From: Bacillota bacterium
GTDB lineage: Bacteria > Bacillota > UBA4882 > UBA10575
DNA: 64,000 bases
Assembly: GCA_029782135.1 (NCBI GenBank)
Contig: JAKOVI010000130.1
Location: 1-64,000 of the forward strand
Direction of reading: 5' to 3'
Each line of letters opens with the position of its first letter. The first letter of the stretch is position 1. This document shows positions 52,754 through 61,673 of the stretch, in pieces. The position numbers and the translations under genes were made by a program. A model generated the notes under the pieces. It worked only from the letters and a program-made list of their open reading frames with translations, did not search any database and was not told where the DNA came from.

Positions 52754-54879
52754 TGGACACGGAACGCCATCCGCATAGGGCTTTCTCCCCGGACGGGCTC
52801 TTTGCCCAATGGCCGGAATTCGAATACCGCCCTGCGCAGCAGGAGATGTCCGCGCTGGTCTGGTGGGTGTTGGAACGCGGGGGGACAGCTTTAATCGAAG
52901 CCGGGACCGGGACGGGAAAATCCCTGGCCTACCTTTATCCGGTCTTTGCGCAAGAACGGACGGAGAAAAGCACCGTCATTATTGCGACCTATACGATCAA
53001 TCTTCAACAGCAGCTAATGGAGAAAGAAGTACCCTTTCTCACCAAAATATTAGCTACGGAGAAAAAGGTGGCTTTGCTGTTGGGGCGGGGAAATTATCTT
53101 TGCCGGCGCAAACTGAATTATTACCGGAAACATCCGGAGTTGCTAACCGGGCAGGAGCTTGATCTTCTGCAAAGGATTGGGCAAGCGGTGGCCCAAAACC
53201 GGGGCTGTCTTGAGGAATTAGGGTATGAACTGCCAGCGGTGTTCAAAGAAAAACTGGTCTCGGAGGCGGAAACCTGCCTCCGCAAAAGGTGCCCCGAGCA
53301 ATCGGCATGTTTTTGGGCGCTTGCCCGAAAAAAGGCTTTTGAAGCGGAAATCGTCATCGTTAACCACCATCTCTTCTTTACCGACTTGGGAATGCGTTTG
53401 GACCGAAGCCTTGATGAAGAGGGAATAGTCCTCCCGGCGTATCAATATGTGATCTTTGATGAAGCTCAACATTTGGAAGAGGTGGCCGGCGAGTATCTCG
53501 GTTTGCACCTTGACGAACAAGAGATTGAGCGTTTATGCAACCGCTTATTACATAAAGACGGCCGGTGGGGGAAAGGGTGGTTGCTTTCATTACGCCAGCG
53601 GCTGGCGGAAAAATGTCCTGATCTGGCGGTAATGCAAAGATGCATCGCGCTTCTGGAAATGCAGATTCTCCCGGAACTGCTGGTCCTGGCGGACCTCTTC
53701 CGGAATTTTTTTCAATTGCTGGCGGCCGATCATCTACCCCGCTTAACGGCCGAGGAGTCCGTCAACCACCGCTTTACCGGCAACTTAGTGGCCGATCAGG
53801 CGGTCAACACCCTGGTGCAACGGATTCAAACGCAGATCGGAAGCTGGACGAAGAATCTCTCTTTTCTTGTCGATGAGATGCAGAGCATCGAGGAGATGAG
53901 CGAAGATACGGTCTTTCTGGCGGAAGCCGGCCGTATTTTCCAGTCGGCAGGTTGGAACCTTCCGCTCCTTCTCAACGGGACGGATGAGGAGTATGTGCAC
54001 TGGGTGACGGTGGAGAGGGAGCGGGGCGGGGGAGGGAAAACCAGGACGGTTTTGCACCGTGTTCCGCTCCGGCTCGGCGAGTTGCTGGCGAAAGAGTTGT
54101 TCACGAAAGTGACCGGTGCCGTTCTCACCTCGGCAACATTGGCGGTCGGCAAAGATTTTTCTTACGTGAAAGAACGTTTGGGGCTCAACTACCTTCATCC
54201 GGCGGAACGTCGAGAGTTGATTCTGGAATCCCCCTTCGATTATCAACGCAATGTCCTGATCTTGATTGGTCAGGATTTGCCGTCCCCGGAAACCCCGGCG
54301 TATCTCGTTGAGGTTAATAAATGGCTGCCGGCAATTATCCGCGCCTCCGTAGGCCGGTGTTTGGTATTGTTTACAAACAGACTGCAGATGCTCCAAGTTT
54401 ATGACCGGATTTACCCGGAATTGGAAGCCGAGGGCTTTCAGCTTTTACGGCAAGGAATGAAACCACGCCATCAATTGCTTGATACTTTCCGGCAGGGTAA
54501 GAAAGCGGTGCTCATGGGGATGGACAGTTTTTGGGAGGGGGTTGATCTTCCCGGACCGCAACTTTCTAATGTCGTCATAATGCGTTTACCGTTCCGCGTC
54601 CCGACGGAACCATTATTCCAAGCGAAGTGGGAAGCCCTTCAAAAGGAAGGGAAAGATCCGTTTACCCATCTAAGCCTACCGGAAGCAGTGATCAAATTTA
54701 AACAAGGCTACGGCCGCTTAATCCGCTCCCAAAACGACCGCGGGGTGGTCGTGATCTTCGACCAGCGGATCTGTACACGGGGTTATGGACAGGTCTTTCT
54801 CCAGGCACTGCCGGGCGGGCAAATTATCCGCGCGCCGGTTGCGCAGATTCCTTCCTTAATCGAAGAATGGCTGGCGTAA
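52750..54879 (+). CDS. dinG: DinG/XPD-like ATP-dependent helicase
   Basis: Superfamily 2 helicase, 709 aa, without the N-terminal exonuclease domain of Bacillus DinG. Walker A is IEAGTGTGKSLAYLYP, motif II is VIFDEAQHLEEVAG. Four cysteines between them (LCRRK, and TCLRKRCPEQSAC) form the XPD-type 4Fe-4S site. C-terminal motifs include ALVLF-like CLVLFTNRLQM, MGMDSFWEGVDLPG and KFKQGYGRLIRSQNDRG. Probable roles are R-loop or damaged-DNA unwinding. Coupled to nfo, suggesting a repair pair. Confidence 0.92.
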   Translation: MMDTERHPHRAFSPDGLFAQWPEFEYRPAQQEMSALVWWVLERGGTALIEAGTGTGKSLAYLYPVFAQERTEKSTVIIATYTINLQQQLMEKEVPFLTKILATEKKVALLLGRGNYLCRRKLNYYRKHPELLTGQELDLLQRIGQAVAQNRGCLEELGYELPAVFKEKLVSEAETCLRKRCPEQSACFWALARKKAFEAEIVIVNHHLFFTDLGMRLDRSLDEEGIVLPAYQYVIFDEAQHLEEVAGEYLGLHLDEQEIERLCNRLLHKDGRWGKGWLLSLRQRLAEKCPDLAVMQRCIALLEMQILPELLVLADLFRNFFQLLAADHLPRLTAEESVNHRFTGNLVADQAVNTLVQRIQTQIGSWTKNLSFLVDEMQSIEEMSEDTVFLAEAGRIFQSAGWNLPLLLNGTDEEYVHWVTVERERGGGGKTRTVLHRVPLRLGELLAKELFTKVTGAVLTSATLAVGKDFSYVKERLGLNYLHPAERRELILESPFDYQRNVLILIGQDLPSPETPAYLVEVNKWLPAIIRASVGRCLVLFTNRLQMLQVYDRIYPELEAEGFQLLRQGMKPRHQLLDTFRQGKKAVLMGMDSFWEGVDLPGPQLSNVVIMRLPFRVPTEPLFQAKWEALQKEGKDPFTHLSLPEAVIKFKQGYGRLIRSQNDRGVVVIFDQRICTRGYGQVFLQALPGGQIIRAPVAQIPSLIEEWLA

Positions 54880-54910
54880 GCCAATCCGGTATTTGGTTTG
54901 TTTTGAAGCG

Positions 54911-54938
54911 AAAAAAGGCTGGGTGAAGACCCCAGCCT
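54911..54938 (-). terminator. Intrinsic terminator of the polyamine transport operon
   Basis: Read on the minus strand, GGCTGGG pairs with CCCAGCC around seven bases and is followed by six T. It lies about 70 bases beyond the potD stop. The plus-strand side lacks a T tract, so it does not clearly end the dinG transcript. Confidence 0.85.
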
Positions 54939-55007
54939 TCGGCTTGCTGTGGCAATGACGCCGGCATGCCAAGATAAAAAGGGGAGCGACCGCTTCCCTT
55001 TCCGCAC

Positions 55008-56051
55008 TTACCTTGCTTTTACTTCCGTCCAGATCCGGTCGTACTCTTTTAAGAAATCACCCAGATCGAGGAAGACTTCACACCTGGCCAACTCTTTTGC
55101 CCCGGGATAAGCCGCCGAATTACTTAAAAGTTCCGGATCCAACAGCTTTTTCGCTTCGCGGTGCGGAGTTGAGTACCCGATATAGTCCGTATTTTTATAG
55201 GCAATCTCAGTCCGGCAGAGGAAGTTGATGAATTTCTCCGCTGCCTCTTTGTTCTTACTGGTAGTGGGGATGACCATCGCGTCGAACCAAAGGTTGCTGC
55301 CTTCTTCCGGGATGACGTAGGCCAGATCGGGGTTTTCCCGCATCATGTAGACGGCGTCACCGGACCAGACGACCGCCAGGGCCGCTTCGCCGGCGATCAT
55401 CTTATCTTTTACATCATCGCCGACATAAGCCAAGACCAGCGGTTTTTGCTTGATTAAAGCTTCTTTGGCGGCTTCAAGTTCCTTGAGATTTCTGGTATTC
55501 AACGAATAACCAAGCATTTTAAGGGTAATGCCGATGGAATCGCGCTGGCTGTCGAGCATCAGGATCTGTTTGGCATAATCCTGGTCCCAGAGAATCTGCC
55601 AACTGGTGACCGGTTTGGTGACCTTCTTTTTATTATAAATGATCCCGACCGTTCCCCACATATAAGGGACAGAGTATGCGTTTTGCGGGTCGTAGTCCAG
55701 ATTTTTAAACTGCTCTTCAATATACTGGTAGTTCGGGATATTGTTAAAATCCAGTTTCTGCAGCATTCCTTCTTTGATCATCCGTTCAATGGTGTAGTCG
55801 GAAGGGAACAGAACATCATAGTTGCCGCCACCCGATTTAACCTTCACATACATGTCCTCATTTGTACTGAAGGTGTCGTAATTGACGCGAATGTTGAATT
55901 CCTTCTCGAACTCGGCGATGACAGATTCATCGATGTAGTCTCCCCAGTTGTAGACGTTCAGGACCGGCCGCTGGTCTTTGAAGCACGCCGAAAAGCTGAG
56001 AACGGCCACGATTAACAAGAGGGCGAGACACAAAATTCTGATTTTCCCCAT
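55008..56051 (-). CDS. potD: Spermidine/putrescine-binding lipoprotein PotD
   Basis: Substrate-binding lipoprotein of the polyamine ABC importer, about 347 aa. ATG 56051 is eight bases from AAGGAG; the ATG two codons upstream is too close to it. The signal peptide ends in VLSFSACFKD with Cys as lipid site. Mature start VLNVYNWGDYIDESVI and YDVLFPSDYTIERM are typical of PotD; the IP-NYQY and PYMWGTVGIIYN segments line the ligand site. Last gene of potABCD. Confidence 0.95.
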   Translation of the reverse strand: MGKIRILCLALLLIVAVLSFSACFKDQRPVLNVYNWGDYIDESVIAEFEKEFNIRVNYDTFSTNEDMYVKVKSGGGNYDVLFPSDYTIERMIKEGMLQKLDFNNIPNYQYIEEQFKNLDYDPQNAYSVPYMWGTVGIIYNKKKVTKPVTSWQILWDQDYAKQILMLDSQRDSIGITLKMLGYSLNTRNLKELEAAKEALIKQKPLVLAYVGDDVKDKMIAGEAALAVVWSGDAVYMMRENPDLAYVIPEEGSNLWFDAMVIPTTSKNKEAAEKFINFLCRTEIAYKNTDYIGYSTPHREAKKLLDPELLSNSAAYPGAKELARCEVFLDLGDFLKEYDRIWTEVKAR

Positions 56052-56053
56052 CT

Positions 56054-56839
56054 TCATCTCTCCTTTTTGTTATGGTTCCCGGACATCCTTATATTCACAA
56101 TGATTAACAACAAAAGCACGGTGACGAAGAGGATTGTTGAGATGGCATTAATCTTCGGGTTGATTCCCCGGCGGGCCATCGAATAAACAGTGATCGAAAG
56201 GGTCGAGACCCCCGAACCGGTTGTAAAAAAGCTGATCACAAAATCATCAAGGGAGAGTGTAAAAGCGAGGAGCATCCCAGTTACGACCCCCGGCATAATC
56301 TCCGGGAGGATAACTTTCCGGTACGCTTCAAGCGGTGTCGCTCCCAAATCCAAGGCTGCTTCGTAAAGGTGTTTATCCAACTGTTTTAACTTCGGCAGCA
56401 CCGATAAAATTACATAAGGAATATTAAAGGTAATATGGGCCAGCAAGAGCGAGAGAAAGCCCAACTGTAGTTTGACAAAGACAAAAAGGATCATCAACGA
56501 TAAGCCGGTGACGATATCCGGACTGACCACCGGCAGATAGGTGAGGTTCATGATCACTTTTTTCTTCAGTTTTTTCATGTTATGGATCCCAATCGCGGCA
56601 GCCGTTCCAATCAGCGTCGCGATGAGCGCAGAAAGAACAGCGATTAAGATTGTGTTGTATAAAGCGCTCAGGATCTGCCGGTCCTTTAACAGTTCCGAGT
56701 ACCAGTGAAGAGTAAACCCGCTCCAAACTCCTCTCGATTTGGAGGCATTAAAGGAAAAGACAATCAAGATCAGGATGGGCGCATACAAGAAGAGGTAGAT
56801 GAGCATGGCATAGATTCTTTTTAAATATTCTTTCACCAC
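56054..56839 (-). CDS. potC: Polyamine ABC transporter permease PotC
   Basis: Membrane permease (261 aa) with six hydrophobic segments, first YAMLIYLFLYAPILILIVFS, and the EAA loop YEAALDLGATPLEAYRKVILP that contacts the ATPase. LSLDDFVISFFTTG is characteristic of PotC-type permeases. It starts at GTG 56839, overlapping potB, and its TGA overlaps the start region of potD. Confidence 0.95.
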   Translation of the reverse strand: MVKEYLKRIYAMLIYLFLYAPILILIVFSFNASKSRGVWSGFTLHWYSELLKDRQILSALYNTILIAVLSALIATLIGTAAAIGIHNMKKLKKKVIMNLTYLPVVSPDIVTGLSLMILFVFVKLQLGFLSLLLAHITFNIPYVILSVLPKLKQLDKHLYEAALDLGATPLEAYRKVILPEIMPGVVTGMLLAFTLSLDDFVISFFTTGSGVSTLSITVYSMARRGINPKINAISTILFVTVLLLLIIVNIRMSGNHNKKER

Positions 56840-57657
56840 AACCCACCCCCTTCGTGTTCTTTATCATACCGCGACAGCACACCCATACTCAAAAGAATGA
56901 TCACCATCATCACCATCGAAATGGCGGAGCCGAAGTGCCAGTCGCCGACGAACAGGAATTGCTGTTCAATTAAGTTGCCGATTAAGGTAAACTGTCCGCC
57001 TCCCAGTAAGCGGGAGATCACAAAAGTCGTGACCGCCGGCATAAAGACCATGGTAATTCCGGACATTACCCCCGGCAAACTCAACGGAAAGATCACCCGG
57101 CGAAAAATTGTCATCTGGTCGGCGCCCAGATCGGCGGCTGCCTCAATCAACTGCCGGTCGATCTTCCGGAGGACCGAATAAATTGGGAGAACCATGAATG
57201 GTAAAAAATTATAGACCATCCCGAGAACAACGGCTTCCTGGGTATAAAGCAGGTTTAAAGGCGGTAAGCCGAGAAAGGTGAGGAAGGTATTCAGGAGTCC
57301 CTGTCTTTCCAGAAGGGTCATCCAGGCGTAAGTGCGCAGGAGAAAATTCATCCACATCGGGACAACAAAGAGAAAAACCATGACGTTTTTCCGTTTAAAA
57401 TTATTCCCCGCTAAAATCATCGCCATTGGATAACCCAGCGCCAAACAGATTACCGTGCTGATCAGCGCCAGGTAAACAGAGCGTAAAAAGACTTTTAGAT
57501 AGATTGGTTCAAAGAACCGGCGGAAATTGTCGAAAGAAAAAACCAACCCGTCCGGGGTGCGGATCGTTAAGCTGAAATACAGCACCAAAAGGAGCGGGAT
57601 GAAAATAAAGATTAACATCCAGACCAGGTAGGGAAAGGAGAGCCACTTACTCTTCAT
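56833..57657 (-). CDS. potB: Polyamine ABC transporter permease PotB
   Basis: Second permease (274 aa). First membrane segment [23 protein letters not shown] loop [41 protein letters not shown] near the end fits PotB. It starts at ATG 57657 inside the potA stop (ATGA), so the two are translationally coupled. Confidence 0.95.
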   Translation of the reverse strand: MKSKWLSFPYLVWMLIFIFIPLLLVLYFSLTIRTPDGLVFSFDNFRRFFEPIYLKVFLRSVYLALISTVICLALGYPMAMILAGNNFKRKNVMVFLFVVPMWMNFLLRTYAWMTLLERQGLLNTFLTFLGLPPLNLLYTQEAVVLGMVYNFLPFMVLPIYSVLRKIDRQLIEAAADLGADQMTIFRRVIFPLSLPGVMSGITMVFMPAVTTFVISRLLGGGQFTLIGNLIEQQFLFVGDWHFGSAISMVMMVIILLSMGVLSRYDKEHEGGGLW

Positions 57658-58700
57658 TTTGCTGTCACCCTTTTCATGATATGGATGGCATCGGGGAGAA
57701 TCTGTAGTCCGACTTTGGAACCGACCGGTGCCATGGATGTACTCTGAATTTTCCAGCGCGTCGAGTTGTTCTGGACGATCATCTCATAATGGACACCTTT
57801 GAAAGTGACGGCAATTACTTCCCCTTGGAGTTTGCTCTCCGCCGGCGAGACCACCTGAATATCTTCCGGCCGGATGACGACATCTACCGGCTCGTTCTCT
57901 TCAAAACCGCGGTCAACACAGTCAAAGGTGGCTCCGGCAAATTGAACAAAGTAATCCCGGAGCATAATCCCGCTGACGATATTGCTTTCACCGATAAAAT
58001 CCGCTACAAAGGGATTTTTAGGCTCATTATAGATGTCGGTTGGGGTGCCGATCTGTTGGATGGTCCCTTCCTTCATAACCACGATCGTATCCGACATTGA
58101 GAGGGCTTCCTCTTGGTCATGGGTGACATAGACAAAAGTGATCCCCAACCGCTGTTGCATATTCTTCAGTTCGATCTGCATTTCTTGACGGAGTTTGAGA
58201 TCGAGCGCACCCAGCGGTTCATCGAGGAGAAGGACTTCCGGTTCGTTGACCAAAGCACGGGCGATTGCCACCCGCTGTTGCTGGCCGCCGCTTAATGAAT
58301 CAATCTCCCGCCGCTCGTAACCGGAGAGGTTAACCAACTCCAGGATATTATGGACCTTCTCGGCAATGAGCTTTTTATCCATTTTCTTGATTTTTAAGCC
58401 AAAAGCAATATTCTCAAAGACATCAAGATGGGGAAAGAGCGCGTACTTTTGGAAGACCGTATTTACTTTACGCTTATACGGGGGCACGGAAGTGATGTTT
58501 ACACCATTAAAGAGAACTTCCCCGCTGTCCGGCTCTTCAAACCCGCCAATTATTCTTAAAGTGGTAGTTTTTCCACACCCACTGGGGCCAAGGAGAGTTA
58601 AAAACTCGTTTTTGCGGATATAGAGGTTGATATTACGCAGAGCTTCCGTCCCGTTATAGTTTTTCGAAACATTAACTAAATGGATGATGTTTTGCGCCAT
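57654..58700 (-). CDS. potA: Polyamine ABC transporter ATP-binding protein PotA
   Basis: Cytoplasmic ATPase of the importer, 348 aa. Walker [15 protein letters not shown], signature [15 protein letters not shown], Walker [13 protein letters not shown] and H-loop VTHDQEEAL are intact; a C-terminal TOBE domain follows ([13 protein letters not shown]). The start is ATG 58700. It follows the regulator gene after 32 bases, so regulator and potABCD form one operon. Confidence 0.96.
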   Translation of the reverse strand: MAQNIIHLVNVSKNYNGTEALRNINLYIRKNEFLTLLGPSGCGKTTTLRIIGGFEEPDSGEVLFNGVNITSVPPYKRKVNTVFQKYALFPHLDVFENIAFGLKIKKMDKKLIAEKVHNILELVNLSGYERREIDSLSGGQQQRVAIARALVNEPEVLLLDEPLGALDLKLRQEMQIELKNMQQRLGITFVYVTHDQEEALSMSDTIVVMKEGTIQQIGTPTDIYNEPKNPFVADFIGESNIVSGIMLRDYFVQFAGATFDCVDRGFEENEPVDVVIRPEDIQVVSPAESKLQGEVIAVTFKGVHYEMIVQNNSTRWKIQSTSMAPVGSKVGLQILPDAIHIMKRVTAK

Positions 58701-58732
58701 TTAACTTCCCCCATTTTTGTTATTCTTGCAGG

Positions 58733-59272
58733 CTAGAAATTAGGCGGTGTGGAGATCCAAAGCAGTTTTGCTTTTGTTTTCCCGGGATTGGAGATAAAGT
58801 GACTGGTAACCGGTTTAAAGTAAAAACGGTCGTTCTTGCGGGCCTTAAAAATCTGATTTCCCAGATGAATACTGACGCTACCAGCCAAGATATAACCGAA
58901 TTCTTCCCCTTCGTGCGGATCTTCAAGTTTGGTCGTCCCGCCGGGTTCGAGGTAAACAATGATCGGTTCCATCCGGTTTTTCTGGGAATTGGGGACAATC
59001 CAATGAATTTTGTATTTTAACTCTTCATTCTCTTCGATAAAAATATCATCGTTTTTGAAGACGATTTTTTCTTCCATCGTTTCATTAAAAAAGTCTTTGA
59101 TATTCGTCCCCAAGGTTTCCAAAATGTCCAGGAGGGTGGCGATCGAAGGAGAAGTTAAATCCCGTTCTACCTGGGAAATGAAGCCTTTCGACAATTCGCA
59201 GCGATTGGCCAATTCTTCCTGGGTTAGCTGGTTTTTGATCCTTAAAGCCCGAATTTTTTCTCCAATCTTCAT
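58733..59272 (-). CDS. XRE-cupin transcriptional regulator of the polyamine operon
   Basis: A 179-residue regulator. The N-terminal helix-turn-helix (IRALRIKNQLTQEELANRC..SKGFISQVERDL) is followed by a cupin domain (PHEGEEFGYILAGSVSIHLG) of the PuuR type. Such proteins usually repress polyamine or amino-acid genes and sense a small ligand in the cupin. It is the first gene of the potABCD operon, so autoregulation is likely. A palindrome in its leader is a candidate operator. Confidence 0.92.
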   Translation of the reverse strand: MKIGEKIRALRIKNQLTQEELANRCELSKGFISQVERDLTSPSIATLLDILETLGTNIKDFFNETMEEKIVFKNDDIFIEENEELKYKIHWIVPNSQKNRMEPIIVYLEPGGTTKLEDPHEGEEFGYILAGSVSIHLGNQIFKARKNDRFYFKPVTSHFISNPGKTKAKLLWISTPPNF

Positions 59273-59305
59273 GGGTAAACATCCTATCCTAATTTTAATT
59301 AAATT

Positions 59306-59320
59306 AAACTTAAAGTTTAC
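59306..59320 (-). promoter_or_regulatory. Candidate operator of the pot regulator
   Basis: TAAACTTAAAGTTTA is a near-perfect 15-base palindrome between the promoter and the regulator start, about 28 bases downstream of the -10. An adjacent A+T-rich imperfect palindrome (around 59292-59306) extends the symmetry. Its position fits a repressor roadblock; the binding protein is inferred. Confidence 0.5.
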
Positions 59321-59347
59321 TAATGCTAAACCAAGACAACGAGATTA

Positions 59348-59376
59348 TTATAAGCAGTTCATCTCCCCCTGTCAAG
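59348..59376 (-). promoter_or_regulatory. Consensus promoter of the regulator-potABCD operon
   Basis: On the minus strand, TTGACA (59376-59371), a 17-base spacer and TATAAT (59353-59348) match the sigma-A consensus perfectly. Such a strong promoter needs a repressor, which fits the adjacent XRE-cupin gene. Confidence 0.92.
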
Positions 59377-59540
59377 GACTATTTTCCACCATTTCGGCGG
59401 TCTAGCGTAATTTTTGGGGGAAAAGGTGGGTTTTTTGTGTTAATTTGCCGGGGGACATTTTTTGTACGCGCTGAAAAAAGGTATATTTTCGAATTTGGAG
59501 AATTAAATATTACTAAATAAATTGAAATGGAGGATTACAG

Positions 59541-59972
59541 ATGAAGATAACACGCGCCGGTATAAGCAACATCGTCTTTAGCGGTTTTTCGATAATTGCA
59601 CTCTTTATGTTACTCGATCCTTTGCTTGGGGAATCGTCCAAGACGCTTACGGTAAACGCCGGTAAACTCAACCTGAGTCTACATATGAATTTCGGCTGGG
59701 TCTGGGCTTATCTCCTGACTCTGGCAGTCACCCTTCTTTTAATCCTTTTTCTCATGGAGAAGGGTAGCCCCTGGGTTTTTGGCTTGGGGACTTTGTTGGG
59801 GTCGGTTGTCGTCATTCTTGAGTACTACCGGGTACCGGGTCTCGGCCAAATTGCCAACCTTTTTGGGAAGAAGGGGAGCGAATTAAATACAATCTTTCCT
59901 TATTTTGTCGCTGTTGTCGGAACCTTGGTGCTGGTGGGCTTATTAAAAATCTTCAAAAAGAGCTCTAAGTGA
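59541..59972 (+). CDS. Four-helix membrane protein of unknown function
   Basis: A 143-residue protein behind ATGGAGG with four predicted membrane segments: about residues 10-28, 52-71, 75-93 and 117-137. Between the first two is a short polar loop (GESSKTLTVNAGKLNLSLHM) likely outside, and the C-terminus is basic (KIFKKSSK). I do not recognise the family. It is a single-gene unit, divergent from the pot operon and closed by a strong terminator. Confidence 0.8.
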   Translation: MKITRAGISNIVFSGFSIIALFMLLDPLLGESSKTLTVNAGKLNLSLHMNFGWVWAYLLTLAVTLLLILFLMEKGSPWVFGLGTLLGSVVVILEYYRVPGLGQIANLFGKKGSELNTIFPYFVAVVGTLVLVGLLKIFKKSSK

Positions 59973-60006
59973 AACGACGGCGACGGGCAGAGCGCTTTGA
60001 AAAAGC

Positions 60007-60047
60007 AGAGAGCTTATTCCCTGTGCGGGGATAAGCTCTCTTTCTTG
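60007..60047 (+). terminator. Strong bidirectional terminator
   Basis: AGAGAGCTTAT pairs perfectly with ATAAGCTCTCT, extended by CC/GG pairs, around a short loop; TTCTT follows. On the minus strand a run of five T follows CTCTCTGC, so it can also end the convergent GH18 gene. Confidence 0.88.
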
Positions 60048-60081
60048 AATCGGGGAAGCACTGGCTCAGGGCTGGTGATGC

Positions 60082-61377
60082 TCAGAGAACATTCCAGATC
60101 CCCGGATCTTCATAGCCTAAGCGCCAGATCGCTACGCCGCGCAGGTTATACTGATCGATCAACTCCAGTTTGGCGGCGGTGCTTTGACGGTTTTCATACC
60201 ATACTTCGTGTTTTACCCCTGATTTTGTATAGGTAAAATACGGTGTTTGGTATTGTTCATGCCATTTGGGGGCAATTTTGTACTGGTTAATCAAGGACTG
60301 AATCGCGGCATAGTTTAATGCCCGGCCGGAGTTTCCGCTCCAGTCATACCCGTAGGCGGCGAGCCCCATAATCAACTTCTGCGGGGAAAAATGACGAAGC
60401 GCATAGCTGATCACCCGTTCAACCCAGGGTTTAGCCGCAACCGGACCGGGGGGCCCGTTGACATAGTGCTGGTCATAACTCATGATCACTGCTAAATCAA
60501 GGTAAGGGGCAATCGCCTGATAATCATAGGCACCGGACCAAGCCGACCATTCTTCCGCCGCCGTTTTGGCCGGGAGGGCAGCCGTGACCAGATAATTATT
60601 CGCCCGCAAACTGTTGGAAAGTTCGCGGAAGAAGGCGGTTAGATAGGGGCGGTCGGCAACCGGAACACCTTCAAAATCGATGTTTACTCCGGAATAACCG
60701 TTGCTCTTCAACAAGTTTAAAATCTCACTGATCGCCTTGCTGCGGGCGGTTTTACTGCGCAGAAGGGCATGGATCGTGTCTTTACTAAAACTGGAGTTTG
60801 CGGAACTAATATTGGTGACGACCGCAAGCACCTTGGTTCCGGTGGCGCTTGCCGTGCGGATGAGCTCGGGGTTGGTTTGGCCGGAAAGGTTTCCTTCTTT
60901 ATCCAGCCGATAAAAAAATGGTGCAAGCGTGGTGATCTTATCCGTGTTCCCGGCAAAAGATTGCAAAGCGCGGGAGTCGCCACGGTAACTTTCGGCATAG
61001 TAACCGATAATCTCCTGTTGTTCAAAAGCGGAAGCACCGATTAACCGGGTCGGTTTGGCCGCCCATTTAACAATCCAACCGGAGGTTCCGTTCTGATCGG
61101 TAACCTCATACCACCCGTCTTTTTCCTGTTTGATCTTAACGGTTGCCCCTTTGCTCAATTGTCTGGTGATTTCCGCTTTGCTCTCCGGTCCGGTCCGCAT
61201 GCTGACGACATCGGTAGCGATCACGGCGGTGGAAGGGGTAATCTTCTGCTCTTGGGACTGGGTAATCCCATTGGTTGAGGGAAGGGACGGGCTTTGCGTT
61301 GTGCCTCCGCCGCCGAACAAGGCGGTGGAAAAGTAGACAATCAGTGATAGAATCGTTGTTACCACACTCTGCTCCAT
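60082..61377 (-). CDS. GH18-domain protein with SH3 domain (spore/wall glycosidase type)
   Basis: From ATG 61377 about 431 aa. An N-terminal hydrophobic segment (VVTTILSLIVYFSTALFGGG) acts as signal or anchor. A bacterial SH3 domain follows (VSMRTGPESKAEITRQL...GWYEVTDQNGTSGWI), then a GH18 barrel with GVNIDFEGV, which keeps the catalytic Asp-x-Glu, and VIMSYDQHY. It resembles the YaaH/YvbX-type cortical or wall glycosidases of spore formers. The frame is open to 61461, but those residues have no ribosome site; ATG 61392 is another option. Confidence 0.88.
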   Translation of the reverse strand: MEQSVVTTILSLIVYFSTALFGGGGTTQSPSLPSTNGITQSQEQKITPSTAVIATDVVSMRTGPESKAEITRQLSKGATVKIKQEKDGWYEVTDQNGTSGWIVKWAAKPTRLIGASAFEQQEIIGYYAESYRGDSRALQSFAGNTDKITTLAPFFYRLDKEGNLSGQTNPELIRTASATGTKVLAVVTNISSANSSFSKDTIHALLRSKTARSKAISEILNLLKSNGYSGVNIDFEGVPVADRPYLTAFFRELSNSLRANNYLVTAALPAKTAAEEWSAWSGAYDYQAIAPYLDLAVIMSYDQHYVNGPPGPVAAKPWVERVISYALRHFSPQKLIMGLAAYGYDWSGNSGRALNYAAIQSLINQYKIAPKWHEQYQTPYFTYTKSGVKHEVWYENRQSTAAKLELIDQYNLRGVAIWRLGYEDPGIWNVL

Positions 61378-61673
61378 CTGCTCATACCTCATGTTAACAT
61401 AAATTAAGTTAATAACAGTTTCGCGCCGGGCGCAGTTAATCCTTTTTGTAGTTCTCACCATTATAGTATATAATTACAACTAAACGGTTTTGGGCGGGTC
61501 GGAATTACTTTAAGATTCTGGAACGGAAAAAGGAGTTTCGGCCTTGATCACGAAGTAACCTTAATTCTGTGAAAATATTAATTAAGCAGGAGTTTACAAT
61601 ACATATAATCCGCCTAACACGGGCAATTGTCTATTGAATGTAGCAAGAGAAGAAGAATAACAGAGGTGTTGAA

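Noticed and set aside
59323-59520. 65-codon plus-strand frame across the pot promoter region
   Set aside because: It overlaps a perfect minus-strand promoter, has no ribosome site and low-complexity composition.
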